Positions 22,900 to 33,987 of a stretch of DNA of 64,000 bases are shown one piece after another (the first letter of the stretch is position 1; each line of letters begins with the position of its first letter). The notes below the pieces were generated by a model, which saw nothing but the letters and a program-made list of their open reading frames with translations, did no database searches and was not told the origin of the DNA. The stretch spans positions 477,530-541,529 of the forward strand of contig WELB01000025.1 in NCBI GenBank assembly GCA_009602725.1, read 5' to 3'. Origin of the DNA: Spirogloea muscicola (lineage: Eukaryota > Streptophyta > Zygnematophyceae > Spirogloeales > Spirogloeaceae). The translations under genes and the position numbers were made by a program.

Positions 22900-23930
22900 G
22901 GGGTTGTATAGAGGAAAAAGAGCCGATTGCCGAGCAAGCCAGCCCAAAAAAGAACAATGTCCATAACCAAAGAAAAAGGTGCCGAAAGAGGACTACACTA
23001 CAAAACACGAGATGAGGTTCCGAAGGGAAAGTGGCTCTCCCGAAGTGGGCGGGGGCTCTAAAAAGCCAGCCCGAAGAGTATAGAGAGAAGGCGCGCGGAG
23101 CGCCGAAATAGGAAGAGGGGAGCAGTTGTCAAGTGTGCGGCGCCGCTCAAGGGGCCGAGCGGCGGCAGGAATAGCCAACCACTGGTAGGTGCTGACAACG
23201 CTACCCGTGCGCTTGCAAGGAAAGAGAGGCCAATCCGAGACTTGACAAAGTCCTGGAAGAGAGAAAGAAGGAATGAGTGTGTACTGAGAAGCCTCGTCCC
23301 CTTTAGAAGAGCTGATTCACATCGACTTCCAAAGTAAGTCGATGGCTGTGAGAGGCCAGCCCAAAAGGAATGAATTAGGTCCGACATGGCCGGAAGGTGC
23401 AATCATACGAAACTACTCTCAGTGAAGGTCGCAGTGTCGAAGACGGGAGGCGGCAGCCAACGCGCACTAGTTTGGGCAACACATTTTAGCGAAGCCCTGG
23501 AGGAGCTAAGGAAGCAGGTGGAAGAAAGATAGAAACAACTGGTCCAATGTAATGGAAAGCACGCCTGGAAGGGGCGTTTCAGTATCCACGAGTGAGCGCA
23601 TCACCTTAAGAAAACGGAAATAGCGCGCGTGCATGTCGGACAGGCTGACTTGGGGAGCAGAGCGGAAGCACCGCGGAAGCCGGTGCGCCAGCATGCTGAA
23701 GGAAGAAATTGCCAGCCCATAGAAAATAGGGGCAGGGAAAGGCCAGCCCAAAAGGAATGGACAAGACCCAAAGACCCAAAAGGTGCTGATAACAAAACCC
23801 AAACTGCTGGACACGAGACGACGCAGATGGAAGCTTTAGTACCGACGAGTGAGCAGCAGCAAGTCCGAGTAACTCGCAGGAGGGCCTGGGCATGCGAGCG
23901 CTACAGGCTCAGCAAGAACCGCAGTTTGTA
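22900..23930 (-). repeat. Retroelement tails and hairpin modules
   Basis: 22,905-23,010 and 23,690-23,860 repeat the element's 3' tail in reverse (AGCCCA(A)AA(A/G)GAA...GGACAA...CCAAAG...). The second runs into ACGAGTGAGCAGCAGC, the reverse of the ORF end. Hairpin modules lie at about 23,050 and 23,343. The 23,400-23,600 part shows nothing recognisable. 23,915-24,010 contains a direct repeat of GCAGTTTGTAGCACGCAACT / ACAGTTTGTAACACGCAACT, about 50 bases apart. Confidence 0.5.
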
Positions 23931-24237
23931 GCACGCAACTAACGCCTTCGGTAAGCTTGTATGCCCCAACCACAGTTTGTAACACGCAACTCACGCCTGC
24001 GGTAAGCTGGTGTTTCCCCTAGCTGCCTCCGCCGACTTTGGAGGCAAAACTAAGGGACGAGGTCCAAAAGGGCCGGAGAAAGCAAACCAAGGGCTCTCCC
24101 GTGACGAGGCGGGGCGAGCGCCAGGGTTTAGGCTTACCTAGTAGTGCCTCCTGTGAACCACTCCGCCCCCATTTCCACGCCGCCGGCCGCCACTACCGCC
24201 GCCGCCCTCGCCGCCGGCGGGCTTACCTTCTCACGCG

Positions 24238-27200
24238 ATGGAGTTCTGGGGTAAGGCTGCTCGCCCGCGCGGCTCGCGACGCCGCGGCCGCATCAGGCGA
24301 CGGCCTCTCGCCATCGGCGGCCTGCCCTGAGTGCCGTTTTCATGGAGTCACTGCTCGTGCCACACTCGGCAGGCGTGGAGGTCAAGCCGGGGAAGGGCTT
24401 GGAGCTGGAGCCAGAAACCTACGTCCACATCTCTCAGGTAAGACCCCTGGTTCCCATTGCGACTCCTCTGCTTGCTTCCCTCCTCTTTGCTGGCCGCCCA
24501 TCACTTGAGAATGGCCTATCTGTTCATTACAATGAGCCTAGTTCACAAAGCCTTTCTCAATGGAGTGTGTGAACTGGCGGTGTTCTGGGTATGGTCAAGT
24601 CTATGCGGCTGGGCCCTCATTGACCCTCGCATGGCAGCAGGGTTATCTGTCAAAACATCGTCTCGCCACTGCGTTGTCCAAGATGCAGTATGCTGCATGA
24701 AGCCAGCTAACCCTGCCATTGGTGACAGAGCCTGCCTCAAAGCTCTGGCTAGGCTCCAGCAGTGCGTAGTGTACTGCACAGCAGTCCTGAGTCCAGAAAG
24801 AGGCGTTTTTCGTGTACAACTGAGCCACACGGTGGTTCTGCCCAGGCAGTTCCTTTCGCATGTCGGAGTAATCAGGCACTCACAAAGATTCACATGTACT
24901 TGTTCATTGGATCCTCAGGCTGCTCTGGGTGCCAACCCAACAGATGGAGAAAGGGTGGTTCTCCAAGTGGCCAATGAGGGTGGAGACCCAATAGTGCTGG
25001 GGACCCTATCCAAGGGCAAGTGTGACCAGATACACCTCGATCTGGTCTTCGACCGCGACTTCCGACTCTTTCACACTGGGACGTCGAGCGTGTACTTCGT
25101 CGGATACACAACACCTGGGACACTATATCCTCTTCTTTACTGCTGTAATCATGGACGCTTGTTTCATGGTCATGATGGGCAATAAGAATGCCATGACCCG
25201 CAGTCAACATCCACTCTGCTGAGGCAGAGATATTTGTTGGCAGCACTGCAATTGAGATTGGTTAAGGCCCTTGATTCTGGCTTACCGAAGATGACTTTGA
25301 CGAAGATGATCTTGAGGACGAGGATGAAGAGCTTGAAGAAGACGAGGAGGATGATGAAGACGAGGCAGATGCTGGTGAAGGAGGTGCTGTCCACTTTCAT
25401 TCCTTGCAGCCACTGATAAGCCGCCGAAGCCTTGCACGCTGATCTTCCCTTTTTGTTTTGCAACTACCAACTCTGGTGATCACAACCTACTTTGTCCAAC
25501 TTTTCTATCAGCTGCAGGCATAGAAGCTGCTGTCAAGGAGAATGGCCGAGCGGCAGGTAGTTGCTTGGTCACTTCACCTTTCTTTCAAGCTTGCATACTT
25601 CCATCTTGCCATGTTCCAACAAGATTCTGAATTGCAGAAAATGTTGGGACAATCAGGAAAACTCATCAAGTCTACGCAAAAAGCAGCGAAGGCAGCAATT
25701 GCTTCAAGGGCAGCAGGCGAGGTAAATTGCTGTCATCATATTATATTGTCATTCCAGATTGTGGAGTGTACAACCTGCTGCTCTTACCGCATAAGGCATA
25801 TATACTGCCTCTCTTACAGCCTTCATATATTTGCTAAGCCTTTTTACTTATTTTTTGTCAATGTGCTAAAATATATGGGTATAGGATGATGATGACGATG
25901 ACAAGGACGAGGACGAGGACGACAAAGAATTCCTGAAAACAGCCAACACCTTTGACATGGACGATGACGATGACGATGAATCTGACGACGAAGATTTCAA
26001 TAATGCCGATCTTGCTGACCAGGTGCAGAGACATAGAGTGCTTCATAGCTATCTTTACCCTTCATGATAGAGCACTTAACCTATGTCCATTGTGTGACGA
26101 CTGAAGGCCATGCAATCCTTCGCATTGACAGAATGATGGATTCAACTAAAACTCAATATCTCACTCATGGTGCTGTTTACATAAAGGAAAGGCCAAAGTA
26201 GAGTCAGTATTAGACCATTGCTCTAATGTCATTCCACATGTATGACTGATTGGCAGTCTCAGTAGCTTGTCGGAATGGTCAATGGCCATCAGGCTTACTT
26301 GTGAGAGTCTTGCAGGAGGACGATGATGAGGACGACGATGATGATGAGTTTGATGATGACATGGACGATGACGATGATGAGGAGGATGAAGAAGACGAGG
26401 AATTGGACGTCCAGGGAGCCACTAAAGCAGTAGGCATTACTCACTCTGCCTATGGCATCAAGCATTTGTGGTCGTCGGTACAGAAGAAAGACACTGCCTG
26501 ACAATCTCACTAGAAGCTCTAGGACTTCACTCCCAACTAGGATCTTTCGAGTACAGATCTTGGGTAGAATCATCGTCAGAATTACCAAGTAATTATTCAT
26601 TGCAGGACATCCTTAATGAGGACAATATGCCCATGTGTGCATCACAAGTGTAATTACCAGGGGTCTTGACTGCATCGCAAGCAACATCAGAGTTGCTGGC
26701 TGCTTCCAAGATACGCCAGTCGGCCCTCTTCACTGTCTACTCTGAGCTGTTGTCTTATCTGGCACCACACAGGCTGGGAGCAAGAGAGCAGCTGCTGGCC
26801 CTATGCCTGTATCTGCAAAGAAATTGAAGGCTGAGACGCCTGGCAAGAAGCAAGGTGAGAGTAGCTGGCAGTACAAGAAGGAGAGAGTATTATTGTGCTT
26901 GATTCCGAAGCACTGGCTTTAGTACGCTCGGTGGTCAGCTGACCACTGAGTGTAACGAGCCATCTTAGGCTGGTGTGCTTCCCTGGACATCTGCATGGCT
27001 GGAGTCTACGAGTCATTGTTCACAATTCAAAAGTCCGCTTCGTCACTTTCATTGTAGTTACTCCAGCCACCAAGGGAGCCCCTGCAACTGCCAAGGCGAC
27101 CCCAAGTCCTGGCAAGACACTAACACCTGCAGCAAAATCAAGTCAGGTACAGATTTTCAATGTATAGTGCAAAGGACAAGTAGTAGGTGTTTGGTATGCA

Positions 27201-28048
27201 ATGGCATGTTATTCACTACCAGCCTTGAGAGTTATTCAAGGTTAGCAATCTGACATAGGTGACATTTGTAGCTGCATGATAGTGCAATCTTTTGGCTGCA
27301 TCAGATGTTCCCATCCTGATTCATATACTTTGTACTGTCTACATTTGTACAGAAGCCTGCCAAAAGCGCATCACCAGGAACGCCGGGAACACCAGGCTCA
27401 GGCAAGAAACCGGGACTGGGCGAGTACACCTGCACGCCATGCAACAGGTAATGTGAATCTCGCTGACGGGGCTATGGTTGGACATGCTGTCAAACAGCTT
27501 TGCAGAGGCTAAGTCTGGTATCTGGCTTCATACGACTATACTGGTTCGCTTGTTGGGGCTGTCCATAGCCTGTCTTTTGTCCATACCATCTGAGAAGATG
27601 TGGCTACAGAGGGATGTAAGTGGCTGTGAATGGGTGCTAGTAAGCTGCCATTGATGCCATGATGATATGCATCTCGTTAACCTGAATAGGTTGAAGCCTC
27701 AAGTAGACAACCATCCATTTCCTACCTGAGCATTCAATGGCATATTAGTTGTCAATTCAGAGCCATCTTGTGATGTGTGTTTTGTGGAAGATGCTCGTCA
27801 GACATCTGACAATCTCAGCATAGGCCGCTGCCCTGTCTTGCTGCTGCATTTATCCTTTCATCAGACGTGTGGGTAACACTGTTAGCTTTGGCTGTGGCAA
27901 GCAGAGCTCTATATAGTAGGAGGTGCTTGACAAGAGAGTCGTGCCAGACCTTCAGCAATGTCTCTGACAAAGTTTCGATGGTTGCGGCAGGAAATTTGGC
28001 ACAGAGCTGGCTTTGAACCAACACAGCAAGTCCAAGCATGGGTCTTAA
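24238..28048 (+). CDS. HDT: HD2-type histone deacetylase with C-terminal C2H2 zinc finger
   Basis: Plant-type HD2 protein, a nucleolar nucleoplasmin-fold histone deacetylase or chaperone. Exons: 24238-24250 (13 nt), 24373-24437, 24919-about 25144, 25291-25383, 25518-25556, 25624-25721, 25885-26022, 26316-26429, 26773-26854, 27058-27146, 27353-27447, 27991-28048 (TAA). Joining exons 1 and 2 gives the signature N-terminus 'MEFWGVEVKPGKGLELEP', then 'YVHISQAALGANPTDGE', 'VLGTLSKGKCDQIHLDLVF' and 'SSVYFVGYTTPG'. Four exons (25291, 25885, 26316 and part of 25518-25721) code long Asp/Glu runs. Pro/Lys/Ala-rich linkers follow. The finger is split by the last intron: 'YTCTPCNR' plus 'KFGTELALNQHSKSKHGS', i.e. 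C-x2-C-x12-H-x4-H. All phases agree except that the end of exon 3 is uncertain (weak GTAATC donor). The ATG is fixed by the MEFWG motif. Confidence 0.93.
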
Positions 28049-29106
28049 GATAGGCCTCAGCAGCACTGCTGGCATCCATCTCGTCTCTCATGCTGCAAGC
28101 ATGCACAAGATGTTGCTGGAGGGTTGTTCTGCTGGAAGTAGCATGCAAGGTGGAGGGTAACTATGCTCTTACAGGTGTTAGGCCCTTGGCCCCTGGTGGG
28201 CGAAGAAGGGCCCTGTAATCATCAGTAGGTGCAATGCTTGCGTTACTTAGACCCATCCTCCCGGAAGATTGGGAAGGGATGTTTTGTTGAGCACCTCATA
28301 GCACTTGGTTTGGCAGGATTTCCTAGACTTGAGTCTGGGTGCCCTGCAGGTGTATTTTTGCTCGCTAATGCATAGTCATGCATCCTAGAATCTCTCATTG
28401 AGCAGAAAAGCTTCAAATTCACATGGGTTTCTTTCAGTTGGAACCAGCTTAAACCCTATAATTTTCAAGGGCAGTGAGGGATGAGTGACATCATCGTTGT
28501 GTAATTGAAGTAACAGTGGGTTTTGCTGTCAGGTTAAGGGAGGTAGCAAGGTAGCTTCATGGGTGAAGAGGAGACTGGAGCAATGGGAAGGGTTGTCATA
28601 TTATAGCAAGTGGATCACCAAGCAATTTAAGTTGTACTGACAAGGTTCTCAATCTATCAGCAGCCGCTCAAGCTAGACTTCATTCAACCTTTTCCCCTGT
28701 GGATCTCAGCCAGACATAGTACATGCAGGGCATATCTACAGAAAAATTTGACGGCAGCTATTTCTATTCCTTGTGAGTGTGTGCAAATAGGTAATTTTGC
28801 TGGTGGCTATTTCTTGTTTCTTGTGAGAGTGTAAGGATTGGTGCGAAGCATTGAAAGCAAGCTGTCATCAGATCTGGCTTGGAGAGGTCTTGGCACCTCT
28901 CCTTATTGATCGCCAAGTAGAGGAAGCCATTCGAATGAGCAGATGGGCAGCCCCACGTTGGAACAATGAATGCAATGTATGCTCCTGCTGTTTACTAAGC
29001 TGCCAATACCTTGGTGGAGCACGTTGAGAAACTGAAAAGGATTGAGCAGCTGGACCGGAGTGGCCTGATCCTAGAGTAGAGGAACTTTTGCTGGACTAAG
29101 ACTTGG
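28049..29106. other. Intergenic between convergent HD2 and UBE2C genes, no gene seen
   Basis: About 1.05 kb of unique-looking sequence without sustained open frames on either strand. It must hold the 3' ends of both genes. Confidence 0.5.
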
Positions 29107-30130
29107 TTAGCTAGTTGGTAGTCCACATTCAGTGTACTTCTTCAAGAGGACATCTCGATACTCTGTAAGAGACAAGCAGCATCAAAGTGAAAAGGAAGGC
29201 AGTACTGAGGTATCTCACAGCTTGCCTCGTATTTAGAGCAGATTGTCTCATGGAACTGATTTGACGCTAACATCACTTCAGTACCACAGCTTGTCTGCAA
29301 AATTGTGGACTAACCGTTCTGGTTGGACCACAGGCTGGCTGCAAAAGCGTTGAGTGGGCTATCGTTATTGGGCTCTGGAAAATCACAACCAGTAGTCAAC
29401 AGAGTTCCAGATTCAGTCCATGACTACTTTTTGTTGTCCAACGTTGCAGGCTTTTTTGAGCTGACACTCATGTAGACTTCAACATATTCAACATATAATA
29501 CTGGTGACAAGCTTGGAGGTTACTCTTTTAGCAACTGCAAGAGGAAGACTTGGCAGTCATCAGACTCAATGAGACAAGCTGACTCACGAACCTCCCAGGA
29601 GGCTTTGTATTGAGAGGAGGATTGAGCGGATGTCGTAGGCTGACGACCATTTCTCCTGCAATGGCGTTGGATCAGATTGCATTTAGCCAACAGGTGTCAT
29701 GCATGAGCACCGAGGAGCTTGCGAGCAAGCCAGCTACCGTCCCATTGTGACATGGTAATATTGCAAAGCTTGGGGTGGCCTGAGCGAGGACGGGTGGTCA
29801 GATGCAGCACACACCTTCAGAATGTCCAGGCAGATGTTGCCGTACTGGTCGACGTTGGGGTGGAAGCAGTAGGTGTCGAACTTCACCGCTGGTGCCTTGA
29901 AGGGATACTCACCAGGAAACCGGAGGCTCAGCTTGTAGGTGAGCCCCTCATAGACGGTGCCGGCGCTCCCCTTGATGGTGCCTGCCCACTGGAAGATGTT
30001 GTCCCCTTCTGGGAACGCGGAGATGCCGGGGTCTCCACAAGTCTGTCCAGCTCCACAGACAAGGATTCAGCAGTCTACGGCCAGCTCGAGCTGCCGTCGA
30101 GGCCTGCTGTGCCCATCTCCCGCCTTGCTA
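29107..30130 (-). CDS. UBE2C: Ubiquitin-conjugating enzyme E2, UBE2C/UBC19-UBC20 type
   Basis: E2 of the class that serves the anaphase-promoting complex in mitotic ubiquitination. Minus-strand exons with agreeing phases: 30042-29815, 29655-29592, 29374-29315, 29162-29107 (TAA 29107-29109). They read '[19 protein letters not shown]', '[19 protein letters not shown]', '[18 protein letters not shown]' (HPN motif and catalytic Cys), '[19 protein letters not shown]', '[16 protein letters not shown]' and '[18 protein letters not shown]'. The '[11 protein letters not shown]' block and the EPNNDSPLN loop identify the UBE2C group. The N-terminal helix is not fully resolved: an upstream frame at about 30,050-30,130 reads 'RRQLELA', resembling the family's 'kRLqqEL', but it would be joined by an intron of only about 36 nt, and the start codon is not identified. 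Confidence 0.92.
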
Positions 30131-30738
30131 ACTGGCCGTCCTGCTAGGCTCGAGCCAGCAGCTAAATCCAACCAAAAATTAACGAACGCTCAAGTACAAG
30201 CGGAGCGCATCTCTTGACTTTCGTGCTGCGAAGGTGAGCAATGCAGGTGGCAGCAGTCTGCGAGCAATCGTCCCAACAAGGCCCACACTGGGTGTGCACG
30301 CTGACACCTTACCATGAGCCCCATGAGCTCCGACTGGAGCCTGCCACAGGTACAAAATGGAGCGTGGAGTCAGCTCTGGCAACGCGTAGTTGGCGCTGCG
30401 CAGAGACGTGGGCGTCCAGCTGGGAGCGGGCGGAGGTGGCCCACCTGCGGGCGACGGAGTGGCCGTCGGCCGAGGGGCAGCCGGGCTGGCTGTGCTTGCC
30501 CGCCGCCGGCGCCGGGAGCCCGCCGTGCTGTAGATTCATGGCGGCGGCGGCGGCGGCGCCGGCGCCGGCGCGAGTTGCGGCGGCTAAGGCGGCGCTTTGG
30601 GCGGGGGGGCACTGTGTATGTGGGGGTGGATTTGTGGGGGCCACTGATTCTTTTGGGGGGGGTTGGCAGCAGCCCGGATTTTGGACGGGCTCGGGGAACG
30701 GCTAGAAAGGGGCCCTGACGGGACGGAACGGGCTGCCG
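30131..30738. other. 5' flank of the UBE2C gene, GC-rich, no separate gene supported
   Basis: GC rises from 30,350 onward with a (GGC)n stretch at about 30,540-30,570. The missing 5' exon of the E2 gene should be here; a minus-strand ATG at about 30,534 (frame beginning MNLQHGGLPAPAAG) is one candidate but unproven. Confidence 0.3.
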
Positions 30739-30739
30739 N

Positions 30740-30833
<94 letters not shown>
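30739..30833 (+). repeat. (CT)n microsatellite, about 95 bp
   Basis: Pure CT dinucleotide run preceded by an ambiguous base at 30,739, between the divergent E2 and GYPP genes. The length is probably not reliable in the assembly. Confidence 0.9.
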
Positions 30834-30835
<2 letters not shown>

Positions 30836-31241
30836 GCTCGCGCGCTCTATCCCACTCTCGCAGCCCGTCGGAGGATGGAAGCTCGCTCTTCTCTTCCATA
30901 GGTGCCGCTGCTGAGGGTGGCCAGCCCTTCACCAAGTGTCTCTCTTTCTTTCCATCCTTAGCCAGCCGCCTTTCAGGACCCGGCACCACCCGCCTAGAGT
31001 ACCTGCTCTGCCGCTCTTTCCGCCACCAGCAGCCTGCCTCCCACCAGTCAGCGTCGGTTGCGCGACACCTTGTCGGGTCTGCTTTGCTAGCAGCTGGCAG
31101 CTAACAGTCACTGGTGACGGCTGCCCTCTCCGTGTGCACGCTGATGGCCTCAGGTGTGTGCTTCTCCTCTCAAACGGCCCTTCGCACGCGTGATTGCAGG
31201 CTCATAGAGTTCTGGGCCAGCACTGCCAACGTTGTACTCAA

Positions 31242-32272
31242 ATGGGGGGCGAGGGCAAGGTGCTTGCTGGCCAACATGCTCATCCTCGCCTCGCAAAATG
31301 CAATTGTGGGTGCCCGCATGCAGAGCCGCCGCAACCGCCGCCCTCCTCCTCCGCCTATCCTACGCTGGCCGATGAGGCCGCTGAGCAACCTCCAGCGGGC
31401 TACCCAGGCGTGATCGGCTCTGCTGCAGACCATCAGCCAGCCACGGCTTATGCGGGCTTGGCCGCATCCGCCCCGGAGCCGCTGCCACCTGGCTACCCAG
31501 AAGCCGTCAGCGAAAGCGAGGCCAGCGACAACGGCTTGCCCTCTGAGAAACTTGGCGACAAGGGCCTGCCAGACGACATTGTGAACAGGGGCCACCATGG
31601 CCATCATCATGGACACGGCGCCTATGGCTACCCTCCGCCGCTGTATGGACCACCAGCACCAGCCTACGGTTACCCCCCACCAGGAGCATATCCTCCCGCC
31701 TATCCACCGCCACCTGGTTACGGTCCTGGTGAGTCATTGACATCACGGAGCAAAAGCAAGATGGAATGTGCAGGAAATCTCCCCGCCCCATGGTCTTAAG
31801 CGTGCTGCTCTCTTGCTGATCGACTAATGGTGGGACGGGACCCTTGTTTTTGCTGTCACTAGTTCCGTGCTAAGCTTCTTACCCAGCAACTGGTGGTAAC
31901 CCTCATCCATTTTGGCCAGTAGTGTGTCAGCATCTCTTTGGCCACCTGGCAGTGTCCTCTTTGGGCGCGGTTGCTTGCGAGTGCACTTGCTGCATAAGCC
32001 CTTTAGGTGTAGGCACGGCGGCGGCGGCCGTTGGTTGGTCGCTCATGACACCGAGCTTGTTTTGTGGTGGCACAGTGCCTGGAGCATACCCGGCACCATA
32101 CCCGGGGCACTACCCGCACGCAGGGTATGAGCAGCACGGTCACCACCACTACAAGCACGGCAAGCACAAGTACAAGAAGCACAAGCCTTTTGGGAAAATC
32201 AAGCGCAGTTGGAAGCACTTCAAGCACGGTATCAAGAAGCCCTTTCACCACCTCAAGCTCAAGAAGTGGTAG
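31242..32272 (+). CDS. GYPP-repeat / His-Lys-rich protein, copy 1
   Basis: Two exons, 31242-31728 and 32076-32272, joined in phase (G|TG), give 227 residues ending TAG. The protein begins 'MGGEGKVLA', runs through a Pro/Tyr/Gly region with 'YGYPPP', 'PAYGYPPPGAYPPAYPPP' and 'YGPG', and after the intron 'VPGAYPAPYPGHYPHAGYE' into a His/Lys-rich tail ('HGHHHYKHGKHKYKKHKP', ending 'HHLKLKKW'). The layout matches plant proteins annotated as glycine-rich protein A3 or XYPPX-repeat proteins, whose biochemical role is not established. The His-Lys tail could bind metal or acidic partners, which is inference. No signal peptide or membrane segment is seen. A tandem paralogue lies 1.7 kb downstream. An earlier in-frame ATG (31,194) exists; 31,242 is preferred because MGG starts this family. 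Confidence 0.75.
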
Positions 32273-32519
32273 GGGAGCTGGAGCTTTCTACTGCAGAGTG
32301 ATAGATGTTGAACCTTTGATACTTCAGCTTCTAGAGGAGCTCTAGCAAGCTGCACTTCTAAGCAAAGGCATGACAATAAAAGGAGACGTGAAACTCCTCA
32401 TCACTCGTGCACGTGGCAAGCTCGGCAGGAGTAGCAGCTGACTGCAATATCTGTATTCCGCTAACTTTCTGTACAGACATTTCTGCTGAAAGCCCGTCAG
32501 ACACGCTTGCGATCACTTC
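32273..32519. other. 3' flank of GYPP copy 1
   Basis: Non-coding sequence between the GYPP gene and a repeat patch; nothing recognisable. Confidence 0.4.
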
Positions 32520-33425
32520 CAGGCTGGCATTCACAGCCATTGCCTTGCTGCATTTAAGAAGGGGTTCACTGGGAGTCGCCGACACTGGGAGAAATTTCTC
32601 CGCAATTGAAGACATCGTCTTGCTAATCTCAACATGTAGCCAACGTTTGCATATGGGGAAGCCAATTCGGGACTGTCTTGTAACAGAGTCCCACCGGCCA
32701 GGTACAAGAACAGCAACTTCATAGCAGTGAAGCACCACTTCTGCCCTTGCTCAACAGAGGCCAAAGGCGTCCATCAAGGCAGCCGCTTGCCTTCCAGGTC
32801 TGCAGTCCTCCTGGCTGGCCCTTGCTGCTTGTCCAACTCTCAGTCCTGTCAATTGTGGTGATGTGTTGAACGAACAAATTGGTCTGAGGATCCAATCTAT
32901 CAATGCGGTAACATGGTTGATCAGTCATTCGGCTGGGGGCCATCCTGTCAAATGTGATAGTGTGATGAACCAGCGCATAGGCTGGGAATCATCCGACTCA
33001 GGCTACTGGGCCATCGGAGCCCTTCCTGTGAGAAGGGGTTCCCTGGCACATTGGACTTGTTCGGATCTCAGGCAACCGCGCTGCTCCGGTGCACCCTACC
33101 TATGGCTGCAACCCTAACCAGATGAGCATGCCGGCAGCCACTTGTCATTGTGCGATGGTGTGTGTCAGCCTGCTTGCAGCGAGCTCAGGCTCACGCTTTG
33201 CGAAAGAAAGCTGGTCGAGCCTGAGCTGGTGGCACAAGAGCTTGTCAATGGCTGTCCGGGTTTCGGGCATCGACTAGCAACCTCTATGTGCTGACCCGTG
33301 GTTACTGAACGGGTCAGCTCAGCAGCAGGTGATGTACACCTGCCAATGTGCTAGCCTTTGTACTTGGCCACACAGGCCCTCCATCGCTCAATGCATACTC
33401 CAGTTCTCCTACCTGCAACCCCACC
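32520..33425 (+). mobile_element. Retroelement fragments between the tandem GYPP genes
   Basis: Begins with a hairpin module (AGGCTGGCATTCACAGCCATTGCC at 32,520) followed by GGGGTTC. 33,170-33,420 carries, in the plus orientation, the block ending CTGACCCGTGGTTACTGAACGG (the element's 'LTRGY'-type stop region) and the downstream sequence shared with 4,910-5,030. Upstream (33,190-33,280) is the 'AAAGAAAGCTGG' and 'GAGCTGGTGGCAC' block shared with 5,080-5,110 and 21,985-22,020. Confidence 0.55.
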
Positions 33426-33987
33426 CTAGGTGCGGGCGGAGCCTGCGCTAGTCTGGTATGTACCTGCCGCCAAGAGCGCCTCTGAGTCTGTACCGCCAAG
33501 TGGAGGGCGGGCTGCTGGTTGTGAGCGACGGGCGAAGTTCCAGCTGAGGACAGGGAGGTAGAAAGTCAACGAAGGTCGTCGAGCACCACCGGCCTTTCTC
33601 GCCGTTCGAAGGCGGCTGGTCAACGGGGGCAGCTTGGAGAGCGCGGAAGCTTCCGAGCCCCCGACGCGGCGGCGACGCCCGTCGGGCCCGACGGCTGCCC
33701 GATGGGGGCCAGGGGCAGGCCGGAGTGCCCACCAACATCGCCGTGCTTGCCCGCGCACTCCTTGGCCGCTGGGGCCCTCCGCCACTCGGTACGCACCTGG
33801 GTGGCCCACAGCTTCTCCTGTAACATCAGCAGCCGCATTGATATTCGGGCACTCGGTGCTCGCCGTCTGCCGTCTCCCCCACGACCTGCGGCGGCTCCGG
33901 CGAGGCAGCCGGCCGCTCATCTCGTGGCGAGGCTGAGAGCCCACGCAGCGCAGACGAGGCGGCGGGCGCTGTTCCGACGTCCGAGCC
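33426..33987. other. GC-rich 5' flank of GYPP copy 2
   Basis: Overlapping open frames on both strands (for example 33,426-33,989 minus, 187 codons) reflect high GC; none has recognisable motifs. Confidence 0.35.

Noticed and set aside
30702-30989. Arg-Glu (or Leu-Ser) repeat protein
   Set aside because: It is the translation of the (CT)n microsatellite in its different frames.
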